The notes beneath the pieces were generated by a model that did not search any database, had not been told where the DNA came from, and worked only from the letters and a program-made list of their open reading frames with translations. A DNA stretch of 64,000 bases from DAIDKA01 sp963708865 (lineage in GTDB: Bacteria > Pseudomonadota > Gammaproteobacteria > Steroidobacterales > Steroidobacteraceae): assembly GCA_963708865.1 (NCBI GenBank), contig CAVPUC010000001.1, forward strand, positions 186,001 to 250,000, given 5' to 3'. Shown here in pieces: positions 37,825-47,407 of this stretch (within the stretch, counting starts at the first letter, position 1; each line of letters opens with the position of its first letter). Position numbers and translations under genes: made by a program.

Positions 37825-39326
37825 TGATGCGGTGGCCCGCAGGTGAAATTCGCGGCCTCATCAATGCTGCCGGTGCCGTTGTAGCGCGCCACCTGCGGAT
37901 AGGGGCATAGCGGTCGAGTTCGGTCGACCTGCCCCTTGGTCTGATGTGAAGCGAGTAGGCGTTGCGGCGCCTGACCGTGTTCGACCCACTCCTCCAGTGC
38001 GCTGAGCGTGTCGAAGGTGTCCGGTCCCTCCCCGCCCGCACAATGGGCCATGCCCGGCGCCATGAACAGCCGCACCCAATTGTCAGCCTGCTGCGGTTGC
38101 GGACTCAGGCTGCGCAGCGCTTGATAGAACTCAATGGTTGATCCGGGCGCGACCTGCTGGTCGGCCCAGCCGTGATACAGGAGCAGCTTGCCGCCCTGTT
38201 TCGCGAAGGCCGCCAGATGCGGATCCATCTCATCGACGGTTTTGTCGATTGCATGGGCCTTCGCGGCATCGCGGTCGAGATCAAAGCTGTGCCAATCCCA
38301 GTTCGGATCCTGGTAGACGACATACCGATACTCATCCAGGAAAAGGTCGGCTGGCGCGGGGCCGCCCGCCAGGCGTCCCCAACGCAGTTCCGTGCCGGGC
38401 TCGAGTCTGGGGAACAGCACCTTCCCCGTCCTGGATATCGCCGGGCTCACCAGGGCCTGAGCGGTCTTGACCTGCGGGGCGGTCAGGCAGGCCGGACCAT
38501 CCTCCGCCTTGCATTGCAGGATGCGGAAATCCACCTGACAGCTTTCCGGCTCCTCGATGAGCCCATCCTTGAGGCCATCATTCGCGTCGCAGGCGGCGAG
38601 CACGGCAGTGTGCACCATGGGGTATTTGCTGGGCGGGATGTAGGCGGCGGGATCACGCAGCGCCTGCATCGCCAGCGACAGCGCCCAGGCGTTGCGGCGT
38701 ATGTTGGCGGGGTCGCCGGCGATGATGCCGTCGAATTCATCCGGGTAGCGATAGGCCTGAATCAATCCCTCACGTCCGCCGCCCGAACAGCCCTGCCAGT
38801 AGGAGTGGGTTGCGGTGCGTTCGTAAAGCGCTTTGAGCAGCGTCTTCGCCTCGAGCGTCGCTTCATGCTCGGCGCGGTACGCGAAGTCGACCAACTTTTC
38901 CGGATGTGCGATCGCGAAGCTGGCACCCTGGCTTTGATGGCCGTCATCGCTGGCGCTGGTGGCGTAGCCGCGCCGCAGTCCTGCCGCAAGGCCTCCATAG
39001 TCGATGCTGCCGCCCCACCCGCCGCTGCCCAACGCCAGCAGTTTGGTATTCCAGTTGGCCGGCAGCCAGATCTCGGCGCCGATATCAGAATCCGAGGTGG
39101 GTCGCAGTCGCACCACGACGCGGCAGAACTTCGGCAGCTGCTGCAAACTGTCGCGCCTCTCGGGTGGGGTAAAGCTGCCCGCCTCGATCGTCTGGGCCAT
39201 GACGATCTCGGCAGTCGGGGTGCGAAGTGCAGCAAGGGATTCGCAGCTTCCGGCCTTGACGGCGGTTGCCGCCATCGCCAGCGTCGCGCCCATCAAGGCA
39301 ATCTTATTGCGGTCCATGATTTTCAA
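37821..39326 (-). CDS. Tannase/feruloyl esterase family hydrolase
   Basis: A secreted alpha/beta hydrolase of 501 residues with a signal peptide (about 1-26). The nucleophile elbow is CSGGGREGLIQA, preceded by the Cys that in this family disulfide-links near the catalytic His. The Asp-containing YHGWADQQVAPGST and His-containing MAHCAGGEGPDTF complete the triad region. Members cleave esters of gallic or hydroxycinnamic acids. It lies between putA (9-base gap) and the flavin monooxygenase (4-base overlap) on one strand. Confidence 0.9.
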   Translation of the reverse strand: MKIMDRNKIALMGATLAMAATAVKAGSCESLAALRTPTAEIVMAQTIEAGSFTPPERRDSLQQLPKFCRVVVRLRPTSDSDIGAEIWLPANWNTKLLALGSGGWGGSIDYGGLAAGLRRGYATSASDDGHQSQGASFAIAHPEKLVDFAYRAEHEATLEAKTLLKALYERTATHSYWQGCSGGGREGLIQAYRYPDEFDGIIAGDPANIRRNAWALSLAMQALRDPAAYIPPSKYPMVHTAVLAACDANDGLKDGLIEEPESCQVDFRILQCKAEDGPACLTAPQVKTAQALVSPAISRTGKVLFPRLEPGTELRWGRLAGGPAPADLFLDEYRYVVYQDPNWDWHSFDLDRDAAKAHAIDKTVDEMDPHLAAFAKQGGKLLLYHGWADQQVAPGSTIEFYQALRSLSPQPQQADNWVRLFMAPGMAHCAGGEGPDTFDTLSALEEWVEHGQAPQRLLASHQTKGQVDRTRPLCPYPQVARYNGTGSIDEAANFTCGPPHQ

Positions 39327-39335
39327 GGGTACTCC

Positions 39336-42300
39336 TCACAGCGACAGCAGGCTCGCGTTGCCGCCGAGCGCCGCCGTGTTCACGGTCAGCGTCTGTTCGG
39401 TCACGAATCGCTGCAGATAATGGGGTCCGCCCGCCTTAGGTCCCGTGCCCGACAGACCGCTGCCGCCAAAGGGCTGTACGCCCACCACCGCGCCAATCAT
39501 GTTCCGGTTCACGTACACATTGCCGACCAGCACCCGATCCGCAATCGCCTGCGCCGAGCTGTCGATGCGGGTATGGATACCCAGCGTCAGGCCGTAGCCC
39601 ATCCGATTGATGGCATCGACCATCGCATCGAGATCGCGCGCCGCGTATCGGACGATGTGCAGCACCGGACCGAATACCTCCCGTTCCACGGCCGCGAGGC
39701 TCGCGACCTCCACCGCCAACGGCGCGAAATAGCGGCCCGGTCCCACTGCGGCGGGAATCCTGGCGCGATAATGCCAGCGCGCACCGGCAGTGACGCGAGC
39801 GGCATAATCCTCCAGGGCCGCGAGCGCCTCATCATCGATGACCGGACCGACATCGGTGTCGAGCTGCGCGGGCGGTCCGATGCGCAGCTCATCCATCTGC
39901 CCGGCTAGCAGCTCCAGCACGCGCGGAGCAATCTCCTCCTGCAACAACAGCACCCGCAACGCCGAGCAGCGTTGACCGGCGCTGTTGAAGGCGGAGGTGA
40001 CCGTATCCAGCACCACCTGCTCGGGCAGCGCGGAGCTGTCCACGATCATGACATTGATCCCGCCGGTCTCGGCGATCAGCGTCGCAATGGCGCCCGGCCT
40101 GCCCGCCAGGGTGCGTTCAATGCGGCGCGCCGTCGCCGTTGAGCCGGTGAAGACCACGCCACAAATTCGCGCATCACGCGTCAGGGCCTCGCCGACCTCG
40201 GGCCCTCCAGGCAGCAGCTGCAGCACCTCGGTCGGAATGCCGGCACGATGTAGCAGCTCCACGGCCAGCGCCGCGGTGGACGGCGTTTGTTCGGCAGGCT
40301 TGGCGATGACGGCATTGCCGGTGACCAGCGCCGCGCTCACCTGGCCGGTGAAGATGGAGACCGGAAAGTTCCAGGGGCTGATGCACGCGAAGACGCCGCG
40401 GCCTCGCACACGCAGTGTATTGCTTTCTCCGGTGGGGCCAGCCAGCAGCGCAGGCGCGCCCAGGATTCGCGCCTGGCTTGCATAGTAGCGCAGGAAGTCG
40501 ATCGCCTCGCGAACCTCGGCGGCGCTGTCGGGCACGGTGCGACCCGCCTCCTGCACACAGCGGCCGATGAGCTGTGCCCGATGCGCTTCAAACAGATCGG
40601 CGGCCTGCTCGAGCAAGGCGGCGCGCTGCTCGTTTGCGCGCACGTTCCAGGCGGGCTGAGCTGCACTCGCAAGGCTGAGGGCCTGCTCGATATCGTGCGC
40701 TGAAGCCTGCGCAATCGGGGCGATCGCCGACTGCGCCGCCCGACACTCGCCAAGCAATGCGGCGATTTCCGCGCCGTCCGCGAAATTCACCCCCCGTGAA
40801 TTGCGCCGCTGCGGTGCAAACAGCTGCGCGGGCAGCGCAATGCGCGGCTCCGCCGCCGGGTGCGTCTGGTCCGCCTCGGCAACGGGGTCGCTGATGATCT
40901 GCTCGGGCGGCAAGCGCTCATCCACCAGCCGATTGACAAAGGAGGTGTTGGCACCGTTCTCCAGCAGTCGCCGCACCAGATACGGCAACAGCTCCTCGTG
41001 CGGACCGACGGGCGCATACACACGACAGGCAACGCGGGGGTGGTCCGCGCGACTGCCGTCACCGACCAGCTGCTCGTACAGCTCCTCGCCCATGCCATGC
41101 AAGCGCTGAAACTCAAAGCGCTCGGGACTGGTGCCGGCCATGAGCTGCGACACATAAGCCACGGTGTGGGCGTTGTGCGTCGCGAATTGCGGATAGGTCA
41201 CATCGGTGTGGTCGGCCAACAGGCGCGCGCAGGCCAGGTAGGACACATCCGTATTGATCTTGCGCGTGAACACCGGAAAGCCGGCGAGGCCGCGTTCCTG
41301 CGCCCGCTTGATCTCGCTGTCCCAGTACGCGCCCTTGACCAGGCGCACCGCGATCCGCCGTTGCAGCTGCTGGCTGCGCTGGATCAGCCACTGCAGCAGC
41401 CCATAGGCGCGCTTCTGGTACGCCTGTACCGCAATCCCGAAGCCGTCGTACCCCGCCGTCAGGTCACTGGCGAGAACCGCCTCGATCAGCCACAACGACA
41501 GCTCCAGGCGGTCGGCCTCCTCCGCATCCACGGTCAGACCGATGCCGCCCGCACGCGCCTGCCCGACCAGATCCAGCAGCCGCGGTGCCAGTTCCCGCCG
41601 CACCCGCTCGCCCTGCAGGAACTCATAGCGTGGGTGCAGCGCCGAGAGCTTCACCGAAATGCCCGGCCGGGCGCCGCCCGGCTCGCGCCTCGCGTGGCGG
41701 GCGATCTCGCTGATCGCATCGCGGTACTTTTCAAAATACCGCTGCGCATCGCTCGCGGTAATGGCCGCTTCGCCCAACATGTCGAAGGAGTAGGCGTAAC
41801 GGCGCTCGCTCGCTCCCGTGGTGCGCTGTAGCGCCTCGCCGATGCTGCGGCCCATGACGAACTGGTGCCCGAGCACGCGCATCGCCTGTCGCAGCGCGCC
41901 ACGCGCCACCGGTTCACCCAGGCGGGTGGCGAGGCGGCCAAACCACCCGGGCAGCGAGCCGATCTCGCCGCGGTCGAGCTCAACCAGGCGTCCGGTCAAC
42001 ATCAGGCCCCAGGTGGACGCATTCACCAGCAGCGACTCGCTGTCACCCAGATGCCGCTCCCAGTCCCCTTCGGCGAGCTTGTCCGCGATAAGCCGGTCCG
42101 CCGTGCGCGCATCCGGAATGCGCAACAGCGCCTCCGCCAGGCACATCAGCACCACCCCTTCGGGCGAGGCCAGGTGATATTCGCGCAGCAGCGCATCAAG
42201 TCCACTGCCGCGTGAATGCGCAGCGCGCACGCCGCGCACCAGCTGCAACGCCCGCTCCTGGACGGCCGCGCGGGCCCCTTCCGGCAGGCGCGCCAGATCG

Positions 42301-42425
42301 CACAAACGGCGCACCACGCGCTCCTCCGGCGCCAGGAAATCCGCGCTCAGCGCCGCGCCCAGCCCCGAGGCCAGCGCCTCCGGGCCGGCAAAAAAGCGGT
42401 AGTCAACCGGCGCTTGGGCGTCCAT
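39336..42425 (-). CDS. putA: Bifunctional proline dehydrogenase / delta-1-pyrroline-5-carboxylate dehydrogenase
   Basis: Oxidises proline to glutamate through a channelled intermediate. The 1029-residue protein lacks the N-terminal ribbon-helix-helix DNA-binding domain of E. coli PutA (1320), so it is the non-repressor type. The FAD-binding proline dehydrogenase barrel contains VKLSALHPRYEF, RIAVRLVKGAYWDSEIKRAQ and CRVYAPVGPHEELLPYLVRRLLENGANTSFV. The aldehyde dehydrogenase half has the NAD site region LIAETGGINVMIVD, the catalytic Cys in SAGQRCSALRVL and PFGGSGLSGTGPKAGGP near the end. The start overlaps the upstream transporter gene by 23 bases. Confidence 0.96.
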   Translation of the reverse strand: MDAQAPVDYRFFAGPEALASGLGAALSADFLAPEERVVRRLCDLARLPEGARAAVQERALQLVRGVRAAHSRGSGLDALLREYHLASPEGVVLMCLAEALLRIPDARTADRLIADKLAEGDWERHLGDSESLLVNASTWGLMLTGRLVELDRGEIGSLPGWFGRLATRLGEPVARGALRQAMRVLGHQFVMGRSIGEALQRTTGASERRYAYSFDMLGEAAITASDAQRYFEKYRDAISEIARHARREPGGARPGISVKLSALHPRYEFLQGERVRRELAPRLLDLVGQARAGGIGLTVDAEEADRLELSLWLIEAVLASDLTAGYDGFGIAVQAYQKRAYGLLQWLIQRSQQLQRRIAVRLVKGAYWDSEIKRAQERGLAGFPVFTRKINTDVSYLACARLLADHTDVTYPQFATHNAHTVAYVSQLMAGTSPERFEFQRLHGMGEELYEQLVGDGSRADHPRVACRVYAPVGPHEELLPYLVRRLLENGANTSFVNRLVDERLPPEQIISDPVAEADQTHPAAEPRIALPAQLFAPQRRNSRGVNFADGAEIAALLGECRAAQSAIAPIAQASAHDIEQALSLASAAQPAWNVRANEQRAALLEQAADLFEAHRAQLIGRCVQEAGRTVPDSAAEVREAIDFLRYYASQARILGAPALLAGPTGESNTLRVRGRGVFACISPWNFPVSIFTGQVSAALVTGNAVIAKPAEQTPSTAALAVELLHRAGIPTEVLQLLPGGPEVGEALTRDARICGVVFTGSTATARRIERTLAGRPGAIATLIAETGGINVMIVDSSALPEQVVLDTVTSAFNSAGQRCSALRVLLLQEEIAPRVLELLAGQMDELRIGPPAQLDTDVGPVIDDEALAALEDYAARVTAGARWHYRARIPAAVGPGRYFAPLAVEVASLAAVEREVFGPVLHIVRYAARDLDAMVDAINRMGYGLTLGIHTRIDSSAQAIADRVLVGNVYVNRNMIGAVVGVQPFGGSGLSGTGPKAGGPHYLQRFVTEQTLTVNTAALGGNASLLSL

Positions 42426-43116
42426 CCGGCACGCGCAGGGAGAAGGGTGTGAAGTTCGTATGGCGGTCGTAGTAATCCTCGCCCTCGGCGCGCTTGAGGA
42501 AGTTGACCAGTTTGTAGGTCAGCGGCGTCGACAGGACCTCCCAGCTCGACTTCAGCACGTATTGCGTCACCATCGCGACCAGCAGATCGTGACGTCCCAT
42601 CGTGCCGGCAAAGGCGATGATCAGGAACAGCGCCGAGTCCACCAGCTCCCCGCATAAAGTCGACCCGATGGTGCGGGTCCACAACCAGCGCCCGTGGGTG
42701 AGAATTTTCATCTTCGCCAGCACGAAGCTGTTCACGAAGGAGCCGCACCAGAAGGCAATGACCGAGGCGGCGATGATGCGCGGCGTGCTGCCGAAGACCG
42801 TCTCGATCGCCGCCTGGTTTTGCCAGGAATCCGCGGGCGGCAGGTGGACGACGACCAATGACATCAGCGAGGCGAACAGCAGCGCCGCAAAGCCGCTCCA
42901 TACCACGCGCCGGTCGCGCGCATAGCCGTAGACCTCGGTGAGTACATCCCCGAAGAAATACGAAATCGGAAAGAAGATCACGCCGGCCAGGAAGGTGACC
43001 GATCCGAACACCGGCACATGCAGCGTCGCCAACTTGCCGGGGCCGATCAGATTGGCGCACAAGAGGACGCACACGTACGCGCCGAGGATCAGATCGTAAT
43101 ACCGGTAGTTCTTCAA
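42403..43116 (-). CDS. yhhQ: Queuosine precursor transporter (YhhQ/DUF165)
   Basis: A 237-residue inner-membrane protein with about six helices. The family signatures are ISYFFGDVLTEVYGYARDRRVVW and SSWEVLSTPLTYKLVNFLKR. YhhQ takes up preQ0/preQ1 for queuosine tRNA modification. It overlaps the hslR stop by four bases and the putA start by 23 bases, so it belongs to the same leftward transcription unit. Confidence 0.92.
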   Translation of the reverse strand: MKNYRYYDLILGAYVCVLLCANLIGPGKLATLHVPVFGSVTFLAGVIFFPISYFFGDVLTEVYGYARDRRVVWSGFAALLFASLMSLVVVHLPPADSWQNQAAIETVFGSTPRIIAASVIAFWCGSFVNSFVLAKMKILTHGRWLWTRTIGSTLCGELVDSALFLIIAFAGTMGRHDLLVAMVTQYVLKSSWEVLSTPLTYKLVNFLKRAEGEDYYDRHTNFTPFSLRVPDGRPSAG

Positions 43117-43520
43117 TCACGGCCCCGGATGCGACGCAGCTCCCGACGCTCATGCTTGTCGGGCTTGCCGTGCGGGCGCGGTGCGAAGGCCGATGACAAT
43201 TTCATTTGTTCGGCGAACTGCGCCCGGCGGGCGATGCTCGCCTCGGACTCCCGGTAACAGGCCGCCGCCTCCGGCGCCGGTCCGCGGCGCAGCGGCAGTG
43301 CGATGACCTGGCACTCGAACGGCACGGCACCGCGATTGAAGGCGATGGTGTCGGCGATGCGCACCACGCGCGCGGGTTTCACCCGCTCGCCATTCACGTG
43401 CACTTTGCCGCCGCTGACCGCCTCGCCCGCCAGACTGCGCGATTTGTAGAGACGGACAAAGAACAGCCAGCGGTCGATCCGCATGGGCTCAGGGTCCGCG
43501 GCGTCGGCGTCCTTGCGCAT
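43113..43520 (-). CDS. hslR: S4-domain RNA-binding protein, heat shock protein 15
   Basis: A 135-residue protein with the S4 RNA-binding fold (RIDRWLFFVRLYKSRSLAGEAVSGGKVHVNG). A basic C-terminal helix ends in PHGKPDKHERRELRRIRGRD. Hsp15 binds stalled 50S subunits carrying peptidyl-tRNA. A second ATG (43484, MRIDRWLFF) is a possible start. Placed between sppA and the queuosine precursor transporter. Confidence 0.9.
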   Translation of the reverse strand: MRKDADAADPEPMRIDRWLFFVRLYKSRSLAGEAVSGGKVHVNGERVKPARVVRIADTIAFNRGAVPFECQVIALPLRRGPAPEAAACYRESEASIARRAQFAEQMKLSSAFAPRPHGKPDKHERRELRRIRGRD

Positions 43521-43555
43521 GGCGAGAGTATAGTCGCCACGGCCCTCGGCCTGCG

Positions 43556-45403
43556 CTATTGCGCCGTGCAGAAGCAGTAGGCGTAGAGGCGATCGGCCTG
43601 GTTGAGGTGACTCAGGCGGGCAAGTTCACGCGCCAGGGGCGTCGCCTGGGCCAGCTGGGTTACCGCACCGAGCGGCGCAAGGTCGGTGAGATTGGCCAAG
43701 CCGGTACTCGCCAGCACCCGTATGGCACGCACCTTCACTTGCATCGCGAGACTCTGCGCCCATGACAGTTCCTGCTCCAGGAACTGAACTTTGTAGTCGC
43801 TCAGGTGCGCACGCTGGGCGGCGGCCTTCACCGCATCATCAAATGAGCCCAGGTGATCGACCAGACCATGGGCCTGCGCATCGACACCGGCCCAAACGCG
43901 CCCCTGGGCAATGTCATCGACCTGCGCCGGCGTCTTGTGGCGGCCGTCGGCCACGCGCTCCAGGAACTGGCTGTAGCCATAATTGACCGTGGCTTGCAGC
44001 AGCGTGCGCGCCGCATCGCTCAACGGAACATCCAGGCGCAGCTGCCCGGCGAGCGGTGTCGTGCCTAAGCCATCGACTCCCACCCCGAACTTCGCCAGCG
44101 TGCGGTTGACGTTCGGTACTTCGGCAAAGATGCCGATCGAGCCGGTGATGGTTGCCGGGCTTGCCCAGATCTCATCGGCAGGCGCCGAGATGTAATAGCC
44201 ACCGGAGGCGGCATAGTTGGCCATCGACACCACGACCGGCTTGCCGGCCTTGCGCAGCGACTGCACCTCGCGGTAGATCTGTTCGGAGGCCGTGACGCTG
44301 CCCCCCGGGCTGTCCACGCGCAGCACGACCGCCTTGATCTTCTCGTCCTGGCGCGCTTCGCGCAGCAGCCGCGCCATGGAGTCCCCGCCGATGGTGCCGG
44401 GAGATTGGTTGCCGTCGAGGATCTCGCCTTCGGCAACGATGACCGCCACGCGCGTCTGGTCGCGGCGGCTGAGCGCCGTTTCAGCGTGCAGCACGCGCGC
44501 GTAGTCTTCCGCCGAGACCTGGTGGAACCCGCCGCTTTCATCCGCGCCGGCGATCTCCGCGATGCGATGTTCAACCTCGGGCGCCGACTTGATGGCCGTC
44601 ACCAGGTGCGCCTTCAGACCAATCTGCGCGGCCGCGCCGTTCGCCGCGACGACCGCCTGGGGCAGCGTGTTGATGTAGTCCGCCATCGCACCGGCCGGCA
44701 AGCCGCGCGCACCGTCCACCGCCTTCTGGTAGCTCGTCCACAGCGCATTCAGATACGCCTGGCTTTCCTCGCGATCCTCGGGCGACATGTCATTGCGGGT
44801 GTAGTCCTCGACCGCACTCTTGAACTTGCCGACCCGGAAGACATTGATGTCGACGTTCAGCTTGTCCAGCAGGTCCTTGTAGTACCAGCGGTAGCGGCTG
44901 TAGCCGTCCACCAGCACATACCCCATTGGGTCGACATATACCTCATCAGCAAGCGCGGCCAGGTAGTACGCATCGCGCTCATAGGTCTGTCCGTAGGCAA
45001 TGACCTTCTTGCCGGAGGTCTTGAAATCGCGGATCGCGTGCGCGAGTTCCGCGAGTGTCGGCTGGCCGGCGACGCCATCCATCTGATCGAAGTTCAGCAC
45101 CAGCACCCGGATCCGCGAGTCCTTGGCGGCAGCCCGAATCGCATCGGTCAGGTCCCACAGCAACGTCTCGGGATGCTCCTGACCGCGCGCCTGTGCCACG
45201 GCGCGTGACAACGGATCCCCCGAGAGCTGCTCGACCAGGGTACCGGTGGGCGCCACCACCAGGGCGGCCTGTTCAGGGATATGCGGCACCGAGCCGTGCA
45301 GCGCGCCAATGACAAAGCCTGCGATCACCAACAGCACCAACAGGTGCAGGAAGCGCCGCAGATAGTCGAGGCCGCGCCACAGCCCCGACAGGATCGTACG
45401 CAA
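43556..45403 (-). CDS. sppA: Signal peptide peptidase SppA (protease IV), 67K type
   Basis: An inner-membrane serine protease that degrades cleaved signal peptides. At 615 residues it is the duplicated long form, like E. coli (618). One N-terminal helix (FLHLLVLLVIAGFVIGALHG) is followed by two S49 domains. The catalytic Lys lies in RVGKFKSAVEDYTRNDMS and the nucleophile Ser in SMANYAASGGYYISAPADEIWA. It starts five bases after the rplS stop, so it shares the ribosomal operon transcript. Confidence 0.94.
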   Translation of the reverse strand: MRTILSGLWRGLDYLRRFLHLLVLLVIAGFVIGALHGSVPHIPEQAALVVAPTGTLVEQLSGDPLSRAVAQARGQEHPETLLWDLTDAIRAAAKDSRIRVLVLNFDQMDGVAGQPTLAELAHAIRDFKTSGKKVIAYGQTYERDAYYLAALADEVYVDPMGYVLVDGYSRYRWYYKDLLDKLNVDINVFRVGKFKSAVEDYTRNDMSPEDREESQAYLNALWTSYQKAVDGARGLPAGAMADYINTLPQAVVAANGAAAQIGLKAHLVTAIKSAPEVEHRIAEIAGADESGGFHQVSAEDYARVLHAETALSRRDQTRVAVIVAEGEILDGNQSPGTIGGDSMARLLREARQDEKIKAVVLRVDSPGGSVTASEQIYREVQSLRKAGKPVVVSMANYAASGGYYISAPADEIWASPATITGSIGIFAEVPNVNRTLAKFGVGVDGLGTTPLAGQLRLDVPLSDAARTLLQATVNYGYSQFLERVADGRHKTPAQVDDIAQGRVWAGVDAQAHGLVDHLGSFDDAVKAAAQRAHLSDYKVQFLEQELSWAQSLAMQVKVRAIRVLASTGLANLTDLAPLGAVTQLAQATPLARELARLSHLNQADRLYAYCFCTAQ

Positions 45404-45408
45404 CAGTC

Positions 45409-45753
45409 TCAGACTTTCTCTTCGATGCGCGCGGCCTTGCCTGACAGATCGCGCAGGTAGTAGAGCTTGGCGCGACGCACACTGCCGCGGCGTTTCACGG
45501 CCACGTCACTGATCGCGGGACTGTGGGACTGGAACACCCGCTCCACCCCCTCGCCGTGTGAAATCTTGCGTACGGTGAACGAGGAGTTCAGGCCGCGATT
45601 GCTCTTGGCAATGACCACACCTTCGTAAGCCTGGACGCGCTCGCGGTCGCCTTCGACCACCTTGACCTGCACGACCACGGTGTCGCCGGGGTTGAAGTCC
45701 GGCAGCTGCCGCGTCATGCGTCTTTTTTCAATGTCCTGAACGATCTTGCTCAT
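45409..45753 (-). CDS. rplS: Large ribosomal subunit protein L19
   Basis: A 114-residue protein with the L19 landmarks FNPGDTVVVQVKVVEGDRERVQAYEG in order and RRGSVRRAKLYYLRDLSGKAARI. The start at 45753 (MSKIVQDIEKR) lies within the 3' end of trmD, overlapping it by 26 bases. Last ribosomal gene of the rpsP-rimM-trmD-rplS cluster. Confidence 0.97.
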   Translation of the reverse strand: MSKIVQDIEKRRMTRQLPDFNPGDTVVVQVKVVEGDRERVQAYEGVVIAKSNRGLNSSFTVRKISHGEGVERVFQSHSPAISDVAVKRRGSVRRAKLYYLRDLSGKAARIEEKV

Positions 45754-46519
45754 GGTCTTCACCTTTATCGATTGTCGCCGCCACCGCGCGCGTGGCGAGA
45801 TACTCATCCAACAGCCTGCTCGCCTCCGGGCTGAGCCCGTGCGCGAGGATCAGGTCGGGCCGGCGCTGCCACGTCCGCACCACCGCCTGGCGCAGGCGCC
45901 AGCGGCGGATGTCGGCATGGTTTCCGGAGGCCAACACCTCCGGCACGCCCAGCCCTGCAAACACTTCCGGTCGCGTGTAGTGCGGCCAGTCGAGCAGTCC
46001 TTGGTCAAAGGACTCCTCGATGCTGGAGCGCTCATCACCGAGTGCCCCAGGCAGCAGCCGCGCCACCGCATCGATCAGCGTGAGCGCCGGCAGTTCTCCG
46101 CCGCTCACCACAAAATCACCCACCGACAGCTCGCGATCGGCGCCCAGGGTGACGATGCGTTCGTCCAGCCCTTCATAACGCCCCGCGATCAACACCATGC
46201 CCGGCAGTGCCGCGAGCTCCCGCACCGTGGCCTGCGTGAGGCGCTCACCCTGCGCCGAGAGCACGATGCGCGCACTGCCCGCCGGCAGTCGCGCCTGCGC
46301 CGCGCCGATCGCCGCGAGCACCGGCCCGGGCTTGAGCACCATGCCGGGTCCGCCGCCATAGGGCCGGTCATCGACCGTCCGATGCACATCGGTCGCGTAG
46401 CCGCGCGGGTCTTCGGTCCCCACCGCCAAGAGCCCGCGCTCGATGGCCCGGCCCAGAACGCCGAACTTCAACCCCCCGGAAACCAGCTCCGGGAACAGCG
46501 TGACCACTTCAATCCGCAT
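45728..46519 (-). CDS. trmD: tRNA (guanine-N1)-methyltransferase TrmD
   Basis: Methylates G37 of tRNAs with a purine at 36, preventing frameshifting. It has 263 residues and a SPOUT trefoil knot. Conserved segments are VVTLFPELVSGGLKFGVLGRA, DDRPYGGGPGMVLKPGPV, GRYEGLDERI and SVGDFVVSGGELPALTLIDA. The start overlaps the rimM stop by 11 bases. Confidence 0.97.
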   Translation of the reverse strand: MRIEVVTLFPELVSGGLKFGVLGRAIERGLLAVGTEDPRGYATDVHRTVDDRPYGGGPGMVLKPGPVLAAIGAAQARLPAGSARIVLSAQGERLTQATVRELAALPGMVLIAGRYEGLDERIVTLGADRELSVGDFVVSGGELPALTLIDAVARLLPGALGDERSSIEESFDQGLLDWPHYTRPEVFAGLGVPEVLASGNHADIRRWRLRQAVVRTWQRRPDLILAHGLSPEASRLLDEYLATRAVAATIDKGEDHEQDRSGH

Positions 46520-47009
46520 CGGCCGGCCAGTCCACGCTCAGGACCCGGCTCTGCAAGTCGACTTTGCGCAGATACTCGGGTATCGCCGGAATCCAGTATT
46601 CGACGGCTCCGGCCACCACCATCATGGCGCTGCCGGGACCGTCAACGAAGTGGTCGAGCTTGCCCAACTCCACCCCCTCCAGATTCCGAACCCCGAATCC
46701 GAGCAGATCGCCCCGGTAATATTCGCGCTCGCCGGGCGGCGGCAGTGCGTCCCGGCGCACCTCGATCATCGCGCCGCGCAAGAGTGCCGCGGCATCCCGG
46801 TCAGAAACCCCTTCCAGGCGCGCCACCACACTGCGCCCGTGAACCCGACCTTCGACCAGCCGGTAGCCGCTTTGGGCGCCTGGCCCCCGGCGCAGACTCC
46901 AGACGGGATAGTCGAGAATCCCTTCCAGCGGCTCGGTAAAGGACTGGATATGCATCCAGCCCAGAACCCCGTACGGGCTGCCAATGCGCCCGAGTTCCAC
47001 CCATTCCAT
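46509..47009 (-). CDS. rimM: Ribosome maturation factor RimM
   Basis: A 30S assembly factor that binds S19. It has 166 residues from the chosen ATG (MEWVELGRIGSPYGVLGWM), with an N-terminal RimM fold and a C-terminal PRC-barrel (YRGDLLGFGVRNLEGVELGKLDHFVDGP in order). The ATG at 47009 is preferred over 47036 because homology starts with VELGRIGSPYG. 45 bases from rpsP. Confidence 0.95.
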   Translation of the reverse strand: MEWVELGRIGSPYGVLGWMHIQSFTEPLEGILDYPVWSLRRGPGAQSGYRLVEGRVHGRSVVARLEGVSDRDAAALLRGAMIEVRRDALPPPGEREYYRGDLLGFGVRNLEGVELGKLDHFVDGPGSAMMVVAGAVEYWIPAIPEYLRKVDLQSRVLSVDWPADAD

Positions 47010-47054
47010 GCCCTTGCCGCCTTCCGACGGCCTCACAGGCCGGTTACGGTCAGA

Positions 47055-47318
47055 TCAGGCCGCGACGGCCGTGGCCTGCTTGCGGAAGGTCGTTACCAGG
47101 TGGCGAACGCGGTCGGACTGCTGTGCGCCCTGGCTTACCCAATATTCGATCCGCGGCAGGTCAAGCTTAAGCTTCGGCTCACCCTTGCGGGCGATCGGGT
47201 TGAAAAACCCGACCTGCTCAAGACTCGCGCTGCCTTGGCGCTTGCGGCTGTCGGTCACGACAACGTGATAAAAGGGCTGATTCCGCGCGCCGCGGCGCGT
47301 CAGACGAATCGTTACCAT
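47055..47318 (-). CDS. rpsP: Small ribosomal subunit protein S16
   Basis: An 87-residue protein with the S16 sequence MVTIRLTRRGARNQPFYHVV, DSRKRQGSASLEQVGFFNP and the C-terminal part IEYWVSQGAQQSDRVRHLV. The start at 47318 matches the family; upstream residues of the open frame are not conserved. First gene of the rpsP-rimM-trmD-rplS cluster, about 90 bases after ffh. Confidence 0.97.
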   Translation of the reverse strand: MVTIRLTRRGARNQPFYHVVVTDSRKRQGSASLEQVGFFNPIARKGEPKLKLDLPRIEYWVSQGAQQSDRVRHLVTTFRKQATAVAA

Positions 47319-47407
47319 TGGATCTCCGCGGCCGAATAGGCCGGCTCCCAAAAAGAGCGCGGATTCTACGCAATGAAGGGCAATTTATCTATGTGTTTTC
47401 AAGGTTT

